The notes below the pieces were generated by a model that was given only the letters and a program-made list of their open reading frames with translations, was not told the origin of the DNA and ran no database searches. A stretch of 64,000 bases of DNA, taken from DATDAH01 sp963823495 (GTDB lineage: Bacteria; Actinomycetota; Acidimicrobiia; Acidimicrobiales; DATDAH01). Location: contig CAWGLV010000001.1 of assembly GCA_963823495.1 (NCBI GenBank), positions 1,674,001 to 1,738,000 on the forward strand, read 5' to 3'. A program made the position numbers and the translations under genes. Within the stretch, counting starts at the first letter, position 1; each line of letters starts with the position of its first letter. This document shows, one piece after another, positions 1-7,998 of the stretch.

Positions 1-8
1 GCGTAGTT

Positions 9-25
9 GTCTCGAATAATGAGAC
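9..25. promoter_or_regulatory. Inverted repeat, possible IclR operator
   Basis: GTCTC (9-13) and GAGAC (21-25) form 5-bp arms around a 7-nt AT-rich centre, in an otherwise GC-rich sequence. The repeat lies just upstream of the GTG start I prefer for the IclR-type regulator. IclR proteins commonly bind short palindromes near their own promoters, so autoregulation is plausible. This is position-based inference only. The window edge hides anything further upstream. Confidence 0.35.
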
Positions 26-39
26 TAGGATCTTGCTTT

Positions 40-684
40 GTGGAACCCAGGGTAAGCGGTGTCGGCACGATCGACAAGGGGCTGCGGGTCCTGGATGCGG
101 TCGAGGCGTCCGGGCCCTGTGCCCTGTCCGACCTGGTGGTCGCCACCGGCCTGTCGCGGGCCACCACGCATCGGCTGGCCGTGGCCCTCGAGACCCACGG
201 CCTCCTGCGGCGGACCGCCGACGGCCGCTTCGCCCTCGGCCTCCGTCTGGTCGGCCTCGGACGGGCGGCGGCCGACGGGCTCCCGCTGGCCGAGGCCGCC
301 GGCCCCGCGCTGCTCGCCCTCCGGGACGCCACCGACGAGAGCGTGCAACTCTTCGTCCGCGACGGGGATCAGCGGGTCTGCGTGGCGTCGCTGGAGTCAC
401 CCCACGGCCTCCGTACGATCGTGCCGATGGGTGCCGCCCTCCCGCTCGACCGCGGATCCGCCGGCCGGGTCCTGACGGGGCCGACCACCGGATGGGTCGA
501 CAGCGTCGAAGAACGGGAGCGGGGGGTGGCGTCGGTCAGCGCCGCGGTCCGGGACCTCGACGGCACGGTCATCGCCGCGGTCAGCGTCTCCGGCCCGATA
601 GAGCGCACCACGCGAACCCCCGGCGAGCGGTACGGCGCCGCCGTGGACGCCGCGGCCCGCGCCATCGAGACCGCCTCGCGGTGA
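40..684 (+). CDS. IclR-family transcriptional regulator, short form
   Basis: The N-terminus is a winged HTH (TIDKGLRVLDAV, then LSRATTHRLAVALETHGLL), as in IclR proteins. The C-terminal effector domain shows LRTIVPMGAALPLDRGSAG and GVASVSAAVRDLDG. I chose GTG at 40 because AGGA lies 10 nt upstream; TTG 7 and ATG 19 are in frame but sit in the inverted repeat. At about 214 residues it is shorter than usual (about 250). The stretch between the GSAGRVL and SVEERERG motifs is nearly missing, so part of the ligand pocket may be lost. It ends 4 nt before the phosphatase gene. Its target genes are unknown. Confidence 0.8.
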   Translation: MEPRVSGVGTIDKGLRVLDAVEASGPCALSDLVVATGLSRATTHRLAVALETHGLLRRTADGRFALGLRLVGLGRAAADGLPLAEAAGPALLALRDATDESVQLFVRDGDQRVCVASLESPHGLRTIVPMGAALPLDRGSAGRVLTGPTTGWVDSVEERERGVASVSAAVRDLDGTVIAAVSVSGPIERTTRTPGERYGAAVDAAARAIETASR

Positions 685-688
685 GGCC

Positions 689-2248
689 GTGACCGACGCC
701 CCGCTGCTGGCGGCCATCGACATCGGGACCAACTCGGTCCACCTCGTCGTCGCCCGAGCGGTCGCCGCGGACCGCTTCGAGATCATCGCCCGGGAGAAGG
801 ACATGGTCCGGCTGGGCCACGGCGGCGGGGAGATGAAGCGGCTGGAGGACGATGCCGTCGACCGCGCCGTCGCTGCTCTGGGCCGACAGCGGGCCATCGC
901 CGAGGCGCACGGCGCCGAGGTCCGCGCCGTGGCCACCAGCGCGGTGCGCGAGGCGGAGAACCGTCATGTCTTCCTCCGGCGGGCCGCCGTCGAGGCCGGG
1001 GTGCGGGTCGAGGTCATCTCCGGCTACGAGGAGGCCCGCCTCATCCACCTGGGGGTGCTGCAGGCGGTTCCCGTCTATGACCAACGGGTCCTGGTGGTCG
1101 ACATCGGCGGCGGCAGCACCGAGATCGTCCTGGGCGAGGCGGACCAGGCCATCGTGGCCCGCAGCCTCAAGCTCGGCGCCATCCGGTTGACCGACCGCTT
1201 CTTCCCCGGCGGCGCCGTCAAGTCGCGTGCGGTGACCCGGGCCCGACGCCATGTCCAGGGTGTGCTCGCCCCGATGCAGCGGGAGATCGACCGCTTCGAC
1301 GTGGCCGTGGCCAGCTCGGGCACCGCGGAGAGCGTCGCCGCGATGGTCCTCGCGGCGCGGGGTGTGGAACCCGTCCCGACGCTCAACCAGGTCGTGGTCT
1401 CCTCCGAGGAGCTGGCCGAGCTCGTCGAGACCCTCCTGGCTGCCCCGACCGTTGCCGGTCGCCGCAAGACGCCCGGCCTCGACTCGGGTCGGGCCGACAT
1501 CATCGTGGCCGGGGCCCTCGTGCTCGAGGAGGTTCTGGGGGCCTTCGGCGCCCCCCAGGTCATGATCTCGGAGTCCGCCCTGCGCGAGGGTGTCCTGACC
1601 GACACCTACCGGCGGTCCCACGGCGGCTCACTGCACCACCTGCGGGACATCCGCCGCCGTGGCGTCCTGCACCTGGCCGAGCTCACCGACGACGACCCCG
1701 AGCACTCCGAGCGGTCGGCCCACCTCGCTCTCGACCTGTTCGACCAGCTGGCCGACTGGCACGGCCTCGACGACGGTGCGCGCGAGTACCTGGAAGCGGC
1801 GGCTCTGTTGTGCAATGTCGGCCTCTTCATCTCCCATTCGGGGCACCACAAGCACAGCTACTACGTGATCCGGAACTCCGAGCACCTGACCGGGTTCACC
1901 GACGCCGAGATCGAGGTCATCGCCCAGGTCGCCCGCTACCACCGCAAGAGCCCGCCCAAGGCCAAGCACGAGACCTTCGCCGCGCTGGACGATGTCGATC
2001 AGCAGGTGGTGCAGACCCTGGCGGGGATCCTGCGGGTGGCCATCGGCCTGGACCGCGCCCACCGCGGCAGCGTGAGCGCCGTCCGGTGCCTCGAAGAGCG
2101 GAAGCGGATCGTCATCGAGATCGAGCCCGCCGAGGGGGCCGACACCGACGTCGAGGTCTGGTCGGCCGAAGAGCGGAAGGGCCTGCTGGCGGAGGTCCTC
2201 GGCCGTCGGGTGACCGTGAGGGCGACGACCACCCTCAGCGAGGGGTGA
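689..2248 (+). CDS. ppx: Ppx/GppA-family phosphatase (exopolyphosphatase)
   Basis: A 519-residue Ppx/GppA enzyme that probably hydrolyses polyphosphate or pppGpp in the cytoplasm. The actin-like ATPase fold is shown by AAIDIGTNSVHLVV near residue 8, VVDIGGGSTEIVLG near 137 and SSGTAESVAAM near 205. From about residue 315 a helical HD-type C-terminal domain follows (LALDLFDQLADWHGL, ISHSGHHKHSYYVI), giving the long Ppx form rather than the short two-domain type. The start is GTG at 689. The 3' end overlaps the convergent hydrolase by 14 nt. The choice between polyphosphate and pppGpp as substrate cannot be made from sequence. Confidence 0.88.
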   Translation: MTDAPLLAAIDIGTNSVHLVVARAVAADRFEIIAREKDMVRLGHGGGEMKRLEDDAVDRAVAALGRQRAIAEAHGAEVRAVATSAVREAENRHVFLRRAAVEAGVRVEVISGYEEARLIHLGVLQAVPVYDQRVLVVDIGGGSTEIVLGEADQAIVARSLKLGAIRLTDRFFPGGAVKSRAVTRARRHVQGVLAPMQREIDRFDVAVASSGTAESVAAMVLAARGVEPVPTLNQVVVSSEELAELVETLLAAPTVAGRRKTPGLDSGRADIIVAGALVLEEVLGAFGAPQVMISESALREGVLTDTYRRSHGGSLHHLRDIRRRGVLHLAELTDDDPEHSERSAHLALDLFDQLADWHGLDDGAREYLEAAALLCNVGLFISHSGHHKHSYYVIRNSEHLTGFTDAEIEVIAQVARYHRKSPPKAKHETFAALDDVDQQVVQTLAGILRVAIGLDRAHRGSVSAVRCLEERKRIVIEIEPAEGADTDVEVWSAEERKGLLAEVLGRRVTVRATTTLSEG

Positions 2249-3080
2249 CGGCCCGACCGGCGACATCCCGGGTCGCGGCCACCAGCGCGGGGACGAAGAC
2301 CTCCGCGTCGACCACACAGCCGCCGTGGTCGATCGGGACCGGGTGGATGACGGCATCGGGGATGGCGGCCGCCAGCTCGGCCTGACGGGACGGTGGCACC
2401 ACGCGGTCCCGATCGGTCAGGACGACCGCCGTGGGGACGTCGACGGATCCCACCCACTCGTGCGAGGAGAACGCGCCGATGGCCCGGCCGGCCTCGAGCA
2501 CCATCCGGGGGTCCCCCGCCTCGAACTGGTCCCGGGCCCAGTCCGACAGGCCCGGGCGTCGGCCGATCACCCGCCGCGCCGCGTTCATCCGGATCGGCGC
2601 GGGCACGATCCTGGCCGCGGTGGCCATGGCTCCCAACGCCGCGAAGCCGCGGGCGGAGGAGCGGTTGCCCCGGAAGTGGTGGGCGGTGGCACCGAGGACC
2701 AGGCCCGCCACCCGGTGGCGATGGCGGTGCCAGACCAGTTGGGCGACCAGGCCCCCCATCGAGTAGCCGATCGGGATGAAACGGTCGATGCCGAGCAGGT
2801 CGGCCAGGGCCACCACGTCATCGGCGCAGTCAGCGAGGCAGAAGCGCCGACCGCTCCGGATGCCTCGCCCGTGGCCGCGGTGGTCCAGGGCGACGACCCG
2901 GAAGTGCTCGGCCAACGGCTGGTAGGCGGGGAACCAGTTCAGGTCCGCCGTCGCGGTCCAGCCGTGCAGGAGGACGACGGTCGGGGCGTCGTCGCCCACC
3001 TGGCTCGCCTGGTCCCGGTGGAAGGTCGTTCCCCGGCCGGGGAGGTCGACGGGGCCACCCGGAGGAAGGGGCGGTGTCAC
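2235..3080 (-). CDS. Alpha/beta-hydrolase
   Basis: A 281-residue alpha/beta-hydrolase fold protein without a signal peptide. The oxyanion HG motif is VVLLHGWTA near residue 38. The nucleophile elbow is GYSMGG with Ser near 107, and an acid (LTDRDRVV) and a late His (PIDHGG) complete a plausible triad. It converges on and overlaps the phosphatase by 14 nt. The greA start lies upstream on the same strand, but greA ends 44 nt before this gene, so the two could be co-transcribed. The substrate is unknown. Confidence 0.82.
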   Translation of the reverse strand: MTPPLPPGGPVDLPGRGTTFHRDQASQVGDDAPTVVLLHGWTATADLNWFPAYQPLAEHFRVVALDHRGHGRGIRSGRRFCLADCADDVVALADLLGIDRFIPIGYSMGGLVAQLVWHRHRHRVAGLVLGATAHHFRGNRSSARGFAALGAMATAARIVPAPIRMNAARRVIGRRPGLSDWARDQFEAGDPRMVLEAGRAIGAFSSHEWVGSVDVPTAVVLTDRDRVVPPSRQAELAAAIPDAVIHPVPIDHGGCVVDAEVFVPALVAATRDVAGRAVTPR

Positions 3081-3124
3081 GTCTTCACGCTCGTCCTGGG
3101 TTCCACCGCGGCCGTCGTCGGGCG

Positions 3125-3595
3125 CTAGTCGCCGACGGAGACGATCTCGACGCGCAGGATCCCGCCGGGCGTCTCGGCCTCGACGACGTCGCCGACCTGC
3201 GCGCCCACGAGGGCCTGACCGATGGGTGAGCCCGGTGACATGATCTCGATGCCGTCCCGCTTCTCCTCGATCGAGCCGAGCAGGTAGGTCTCGACCTCGT
3301 CGTCGCCCTCGTAGCGGATGCCCACGACCGAGCCGGCGGCCACCGTGCCGTCACCGGGGCCGCCCTCCACGATCTCGGCCCGCTCGATCATGGCCTCGAG
3401 GTCACGGATGCGGGCCTCGGTCTGGCCCTGTTCCTCCTTGGCGGCGTGGTAGTCGCCGTTCTCCTTGAGGTCGCCGAGCTCGCGGGCGGCCTCGATGCGC
3501 TTGGCGATGTCGATGCGCCAGACCGTGGTCAGGTGCTCGTGCTCGACCTTCAGCCGGTCGAAGGTGGCCTGCGTGAGCTGGATGTTCTCCGCCAT
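3125..3595 (-). CDS. greA: Transcription elongation factor GreA
   Basis: A 156-residue GreA. The N-terminal coiled coil carries the acidic tip ARELGDLKENGDYHAAKEEQ (about residues 37-56) that reaches into the RNA polymerase secondary channel and stimulates transcript cleavage in backtracked complexes. The C-terminal FKBP-like domain has SPIGQALVGAQVGDVVEAET. Length and motifs are those of a normal housekeeping GreA. The ATG at 3595 is preceded by a long leader shared, on the opposite strand, with the leuB attenuator region. Confidence 0.95.
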   Translation of the reverse strand: MAENIQLTQATFDRLKVEHEHLTTVWRIDIAKRIEAARELGDLKENGDYHAAKEEQGQTEARIRDLEAMIERAEIVEGGPGDGTVAAGSVVGIRYEGDDEVETYLLGSIEEKRDGIEIMSPGSPIGQALVGAQVGDVVEAETPGGILRVEIVSVGD

Positions 3596-3703
3596 CCGGA
3601 AAAGGCTAACGGGGACACGAGTGCCTACTGCTGGTCGATCTGCAGGTCGCCCTCAGGAGCGGCGAGGTTGACGATCCGGCGTCGACCCCCGACACTGGGG
3701 CCC

Positions 3704-3742
3704 GTGCAGCGCCACCTCGCGCCCATCGTCGTCATTCCCTAG
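3704..3742 (+). CDS. Branched-chain amino acid leader peptide (12 aa)
   Basis: A GTG-started 12-codon reading frame, VQRHLAPIVVIP, ends at TAG 3740. Codons 8-11 are Ile-Val-Val-Ile (ATC GTC GTC ATT) with a Leu at codon 5, and the second Ile uses ATT, rare in this genome. A GGGG run lies just upstream as a weak ribosome site. A GC hairpin and an intrinsic terminator follow within 55 nt, then leuB-ilvE-cimA. This is the layout of a ribosome-mediated attenuator, where slow decoding of Ile/Val codons would favour read-through. Function is inferred from layout. Confidence 0.6.
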   Translation: MQRHLAPIVVIP

Positions 3743-3743
3743 C

Positions 3744-3765
3744 GCGCGCCGATCCCGGCACGCGC
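3744..3765 (+). promoter_or_regulatory. Attenuator hairpin upstream of the terminator
   Basis: GCGCG-CCG pairs with CGG-CA-CGCGC (two bulged bases, 4-nt loop) immediately after the leader stop codon. It is in the position of the pause or competing hairpin of an attenuator. I could not identify a convincing antiterminator pairing by eye, so its switching partner is unresolved. Confidence 0.4.
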
Positions 3766-3771
3766 TCCTCG

Positions 3772-3800
3772 ACCGTCCACCTCGGTGGGCGGTTTCTTCG
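3772..3800 (+). terminator. Intrinsic terminator of the leuB-ilvE-cimA leader
   Basis: ACCGTCCAC (3772-3780) pairs with GTGGGCGGT (3785-3793) through one G-U pair, around the tetraloop CTCG, and is followed by TTTCTTCGTT. A 9-bp GC stem with a T-rich tail ahead of the coding region, after a leader peptide rich in Ile/Val codons, indicates transcription attenuation. A second hairpin (GGGGCG/CGCCCC, 3806-3821, loop GGTA) follows before the leuB start. Confidence 0.65.
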
Positions 3801-3871
3801 TTCCCGGGGCGGGTACGCCCCTGTCGGCCCACCGCAGACCCGTTGACCCACCGCAGAGAGGACCCGACATC

Positions 3872-4847
3872 GTGACCCACCGCATCGGCGTGATCGGCGG
3901 CGACGGCATCGGCCCCGAGGTCGTGGCCGAGGGCCTGAAGGTCGTCGCGCGCCGCGGGCGTGGATCTCGAGACGGTCGACTACGACCTCGGCGGTGCCCG
4001 TTACCTGCGTGACGGCGTGGTCCTGCCCGACGAGGTCCTGGACGAGTGGCGAGGGCTGGATGCCCTCTTCCTGGGTGCGGTGGGCACACCCGAGGTCCCG
4101 CCCGGGCTCATCGAGCGGGGGTTGCTGCTGAAGATGCGCTTCGCTCTCGACCTCTACGTCAACCTCCGGCCGTTCCGACACCCGCCCACCGTCGACTTCC
4201 TCGTGGTGCGGGAGAACACCGAGGGGGCCTACGCCGGAGAAGGCGGGTTCCTGCGCAGGGGCACTCCGCACGAGATCGCCACTCAGGGCTCGGTCAACAC
4301 CCGGATGGGGGTCGAGCGGGCGGTCCGTTACGCCTTCGACCTGGCCCGCGGCCGCGAGCGGCGCCACCTGACCCTGGTCCACAAGACCAACGTGCTGACC
4401 TTCGCCGGGGACCTGTGGGAGCGGACGTTCAACGAGGTGGCAACCGAGTACGGCGACGTCGAGACCGCCTATCACCATGTCGACGCCGCCTGCATCCACT
4501 TCGTCGCGGACCCCGGGCGGTACGACGTGATCGTCACCGACAACCTGTTCGGCGACATCCTCACCGATCTCGGGGGCGCGGTCTCCGGGGGGATCGGGCG
4601 GGCCGCTTCGGCCAACCTCAACCCCGCCCGCACCGGACCCTCCATGTTCGAGCCCGTGCACGGCTCGGCCCCCGACATCGCGGGGACCGGGACCGCCGAT
4701 CCCACCGCGGCGGTGCTGTCCGCGGCGATGATGCTCGACCACCTGGGCGAGGCCGATGCCGCCGCCCGGATCAACAAGGCGTGCGCTGAACCGGCGCCGC
4801 AGGGGAGCACCGCCGACATCGGCGATGCCATCGCAGGAAGAGTCTGA
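3872..4847 (+). CDS. leuB: 3-isopropylmalate dehydrogenase, frameshifted in this sequence
   Basis: LeuB oxidises 3-isopropylmalate, and in the citramalate route the methylmalate analogue, with NAD. The first frame from GTG 3872 (GAGAGGA upstream) reads THRIGVIGGDGIGPEVVAEG. From about residue 27 the homology continues one base later: DLETVDYDLGGARYLRDG, then VVRENTEGAYAG, VHKTNVL, VTDNLFGDILTDLGG and FEPVHGSAPDIAG. One surplus base (or two missing) in the GC run around 3949-3951 explains the break. All catalytic segments are otherwise intact, so a sequencing error is as likely as a real mutation. It ends 1 nt before ilvE, with cimA next. Confidence 0.8.
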
Positions 4848-4848
4848 G

Positions 4849-5769
4849 ATGCCGATCGACACCGTGGACAAGATCTGGATGGACGGCGAGCTGGTCGCGT
4901 GGGAGGACGCGCAGATCCATGTCCTGACCCACACGCTGCACTACGGCTGCGGCGTCTTCGAGGGCATCCGGGCCTACGAGACCCCTCGGGGGCCGGCGGT
5001 CTTCCGCCTGGACGAGCACATCGATCGGCTCTTCAACTCGGCGGCCATCTACATGATCGACATCCCGTTCGACCGGGACCAACTGATCGCCGCCACGGTG
5101 GAGACGGTCCGGGTCAACGGGGTCCGCTCCTGTTACATCCGGCCCCTCGTCTACCTCGGCTACGGCGAGATGGGACTGAACCCCCTCCCGTGCCCGGTCA
5201 ATGTGGCCATCGCCATCTGGCCCTGGGGCACCTACCTCGGCGACGAGGGCATCGAGAACGGCATCCGGCTGAAGATCTCCTCGTGGCGCCGACACGACCC
5301 GAACACCATGCCTCCGGCCGCCAAGGGCACCGGGATGTACATCAACTCGTCCATGGCGAAGGTGGAGGCCCTCAAGTCGGGCTACGACGAGGCGGTGATG
5401 CTCTCACCCCAGGGCCACGTGAGCGAGTGCACGGGCGAGAACATCTTCATCGTCGAGCGCGGCGCCATCATCACCCCGCCCACCTCCGCGGGGGCCCTGG
5501 AGGGCATCACCCAGGACTCGGTGCGCCGCATCGCCGAGGACCTCGGCATCGACTACCGCGTCGAGCACCTCCTGCGCAGCGATCTGTACACCGCGGACGA
5601 GGCCTTCCTCAGCGGCACCGCGGCGGAGGTCGTGCCCATCCGCTCGGTGGACGACCGCGAGCTCGGGGACCCCGGTCCGGTGACCCGTCAGATCCAGGAG
5701 ACCTACTTCGCGGCCGTGCGCGGGGAGGACGATCGCTACAAGGACTGGCTGACCCATGTCGACGACTAG
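4849..5769 (+). CDS. ilvE: Branched-chain amino acid aminotransferase
   Basis: A 306-residue class IV PLP aminotransferase for the last step of Ile, Val and Leu synthesis (and first step of their breakdown). It shows HYGCGVFEGIRAYET near residue 30, YIRPLVYLGYGEMG, the PLP-lysine segment AAKGTGMYINSSMAKVEA, and EAVMLSPQGHVSECTGENIF. The ATG at 4849 follows the leuB stop directly. The 3' end overlaps cimA by 14 nt, so the three genes form one operon under the upstream leader. Confidence 0.93.
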   Translation: MPIDTVDKIWMDGELVAWEDAQIHVLTHTLHYGCGVFEGIRAYETPRGPAVFRLDEHIDRLFNSAAIYMIDIPFDRDQLIAATVETVRVNGVRSCYIRPLVYLGYGEMGLNPLPCPVNVAIAIWPWGTYLGDEGIENGIRLKISSWRRHDPNTMPPAAKGTGMYINSSMAKVEALKSGYDEAVMLSPQGHVSECTGENIFIVERGAIITPPTSAGALEGITQDSVRRIAEDLGIDYRVEHLLRSDLYTADEAFLSGTAAEVVPIRSVDDRELGDPGPVTRQIQETYFAAVRGEDDRYKDWLTHVDD

Positions 5770-7393
5770 CCCGGTCACCCCGCCCGCCGAGCGCCAGCCG
5801 GCGGCGGTGGAGATCTACGACACGACCCTGCGTGACGGCAGCCAGTTGGAGGGCATCTCCCTCACCGTGGACGACAAGCTGCGCATCGCCGAGCAACTCG
5901 ACTTCCTCGGGGTGGGCTACATCGAGGGTGGCTGGCCGGGAGCCAACCCCAAGGACGACGAGTTCTTCCGCCGGGCGGCCACCGAGCTGGAGCTGTCGAC
6001 CAGCGAGCTGGTGGCGTTCGGTTCCACCCGCCGGGTGAAGGGCAGGGTCGACGACGACCAGACCCTGGCCAACCTGCTGGCGGCGGGCACCGGAGTGGTC
6101 TGCATCGTCGGGAAGTGCTGGGACTACCACGTGACCGAGGCGCTGCGGACCGACCTCGACGAGGGCGTGGCGATGGTCCGGGACTCGATCGAGTACCTGG
6201 TCGCCCAGGATCGGCGCGTGTTCTTCGACGCCGAGCACTTCTTCGACGGCTACAAGGCCAACCCCGAGTTCAGCCTCCGGGTGCTGGAAGCCGCGACCAT
6301 GGCCGGGGCCGACTGCCTCGTGCTCTGTGACACCAACGGCGGCTCGCTGCCCTTCGACGTCGAGCGCATCGTGGGGGAGGTGGTGGACTACGTCGACGCC
6401 GCCGTCGGCGTCCACCTCCACGACGACACCGGCTGTGGCGTGGCCAACGCGCTCGCCGGTGTGCGGGGCGGCGCCTCCCATGTCCAGGGCACGATCAACG
6501 GCTACGGCGAGCGCACCGGCAACTGCAACCTCACCACGATCATCGCCGACCTGAGCCTGAAGATGGGGGTGGCGACGATCCCGGCGGACCGCCTCGAACG
6601 GCTGACGCCGGTGTCCCACCACATCGCCGAACTGGTCAACATCAGTCCGGACCCCCAGCAGGCCTTCGTCGGTGCCTCGGCGTTCGCCCACAAGGCGGGG
6701 CTGCACACCAGTGCCATCGCCCGCCGCCCCGACGCCTACGAGCACATCGACCCCGACCGGGTCGGCAACGGCACCCGCTTCGTCGTGTCCGAGCTGGCCG
6801 GTCGGTCGACCATGGAGCTCAAGGCCCAGGAGCTCGGCCTCGAGATGGACGGTCCGGCGCTGTCCGAGGTGGTCGACCGACTCAAGCAACTCGAGTACGA
6901 GGGGTTCCACTTCGAGGCGGCCGACGGCTCCCTCGAGTTGCTGATGCGCGACGCCACGGGCTGGACCCAGCCGTTCTTCAAGCTGGAGTCGTTCCGGGTG
7001 ACCGTGGAGCACCGCGCCCCGGCCGACGGCTCGAGTGGCGTGCGGGGCGCGGAGATCGTCACCGAGGCGACGGTCAAGGTCGAGGTCGACGGCCGACGGG
7101 TGATCGCCACGGCCGAGGGCAACGGCCCGGTCAACGCGCTCGACGAGGCCCTGCGCGAGGCGATGGCCATGGCGGGGGCCCACTCGGTTCTGAGCGGGGT
7201 GCACCTCACCGACTACAAGGTGCGGGTCCTGGACACCCAGAAGGGCACCGGGGCCGTGACCCGGGTTCTGATCGACTCCACCGACGGCGAGCGGTCGTGG
7301 TCGACCATCGGGGTCAGCGAGAACATCATCGAAGCCTCCTGGCAGGCTCTGGCCGACTCGATCATCTACGGCCTGTTGCACGACCGGGCCTAG
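5756..7393 (+). CDS. cimA: (R)-citramalate synthase
   Basis: A 545-residue member of the alpha-isopropylmalate/homocitrate synthase family of the CimA type. It condenses pyruvate and acetyl-CoA to citramalate, a threonine-independent entry into isoleucine synthesis. The DRE-TIM barrel begins IYDTTLRDGSQLEG (near residue 20), and the metal-binding GVHLHDDTGCGVAN and GTINGYGERTGNCNL follow. The GYIEGGWPGANPKDDEFF segment is typical of CimA. A C-terminal allosteric LeuA-dimer domain starts around residue 410. The association with leuB and ilvE supports the role; leuC/leuD are not in the window. Confidence 0.9.
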   Translation: MSTTSPVTPPAERQPAAVEIYDTTLRDGSQLEGISLTVDDKLRIAEQLDFLGVGYIEGGWPGANPKDDEFFRRAATELELSTSELVAFGSTRRVKGRVDDDQTLANLLAAGTGVVCIVGKCWDYHVTEALRTDLDEGVAMVRDSIEYLVAQDRRVFFDAEHFFDGYKANPEFSLRVLEAATMAGADCLVLCDTNGGSLPFDVERIVGEVVDYVDAAVGVHLHDDTGCGVANALAGVRGGASHVQGTINGYGERTGNCNLTTIIADLSLKMGVATIPADRLERLTPVSHHIAELVNISPDPQQAFVGASAFAHKAGLHTSAIARRPDAYEHIDPDRVGNGTRFVVSELAGRSTMELKAQELGLEMDGPALSEVVDRLKQLEYEGFHFEAADGSLELLMRDATGWTQPFFKLESFRVTVEHRAPADGSSGVRGAEIVTEATVKVEVDGRRVIATAEGNGPVNALDEALREAMAMAGAHSVLSGVHLTDYKVRVLDTQKGTGAVTRVLIDSTDGERSWSTIGVSENIIEASWQALADSIIYGLLHDRA

Positions 7394-7405
7394 AGTCCCC
7401 GGTCC

Positions 7406-7921
7406 ATGGCTGCTCCGGAGTACGTCCCCGTCGAGGCGCTCGACACCACTCGCCTCTACTCGGCGCCTCCCAGGGTGCTGGGCTCATGGGTGACCGATCG
7501 ACCCGCCGAGCTGCACGCCGGCCAGGAGCGCGGCGCCCGACTGGGCAGCCCCGGACCCGACCAGGGCTTCGGGCTCACCTTGGCCGAACGGTTCCGGGGC
7601 AGGTTGGCCCTGCGTCCCGGCGAGCACGAAGACGACGCCATGGCCGGCGCGCTGGCCGTCGCCCTCAAGCGGGCCTCGCTGTTCGGCCGGGCGCCCGTGA
7701 TCCACGACCTCACCGTCGCGTTCACCCTCTTCGGGTTCCTCGACGGGCAGGCCGACGACGAACTGGTCGCCCTGCGCCGGACCTACTTCGAGGAGGCGGC
7801 CAACCCCCATCACTACGTCGAGCAGCGCCGCATCGCCGACCTCGTCCCCGAGTCCACGCTGCGCCTCGGGCCCGCCGAGGTGGAGGCCGGCAGGTGGAAG
7901 GACCTGCTCGACCTGTCCTGA
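7406..7921 (+). CDS. Conserved hypothetical protein
   Basis: A 171-residue soluble protein starting 12 nt after cimA, so probably co-transcribed. No signal peptide or membrane segment is visible. Features are DRPAELHAGQERGARLGSPG early, a central HDLTVAFTLFGFLDG segment and an acidic C-terminus ending RWKDLLDLS. I do not recognise a family with known function. Even codon composition and tight spacing argue that it is a real gene. Confidence 0.7.
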   Translation: MAAPEYVPVEALDTTRLYSAPPRVLGSWVTDRPAELHAGQERGARLGSPGPDQGFGLTLAERFRGRLALRPGEHEDDAMAGALAVALKRASLFGRAPVIHDLTVAFTLFGFLDGQADDELVALRRTYFEEAANPHHYVEQRRIADLVPESTLRLGPAEVEAGRWKDLLDLS

Positions 7922-7931
7922 CGGCTCCGAG

Positions 7932-7978
7932 CCGAAATTGCGTGACTTCCGGTCGTCAGGCGACCACAGCTGACGCAA
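7932..7978. repeat. Dispersed palindromic repeat, single copy
   Basis: CCGAAATTGCGTGACTTCC followed by GGTCGTC and a CGACC arm. It lies between the convergent ends of the hypothetical gene and the membrane protein. It matches, in reverse orientation, the third unit of the tandem array near 54.4 kb with about five mismatches over 36 bases, and a copy at 52911-52950. TTGCGT/ACGCAA outer arms allow folding, so it may also act as a bidirectional terminator. Confidence 0.6.
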
Positions 7979-7998
7979 TGTCGCCGGGTGGGCCGGGC

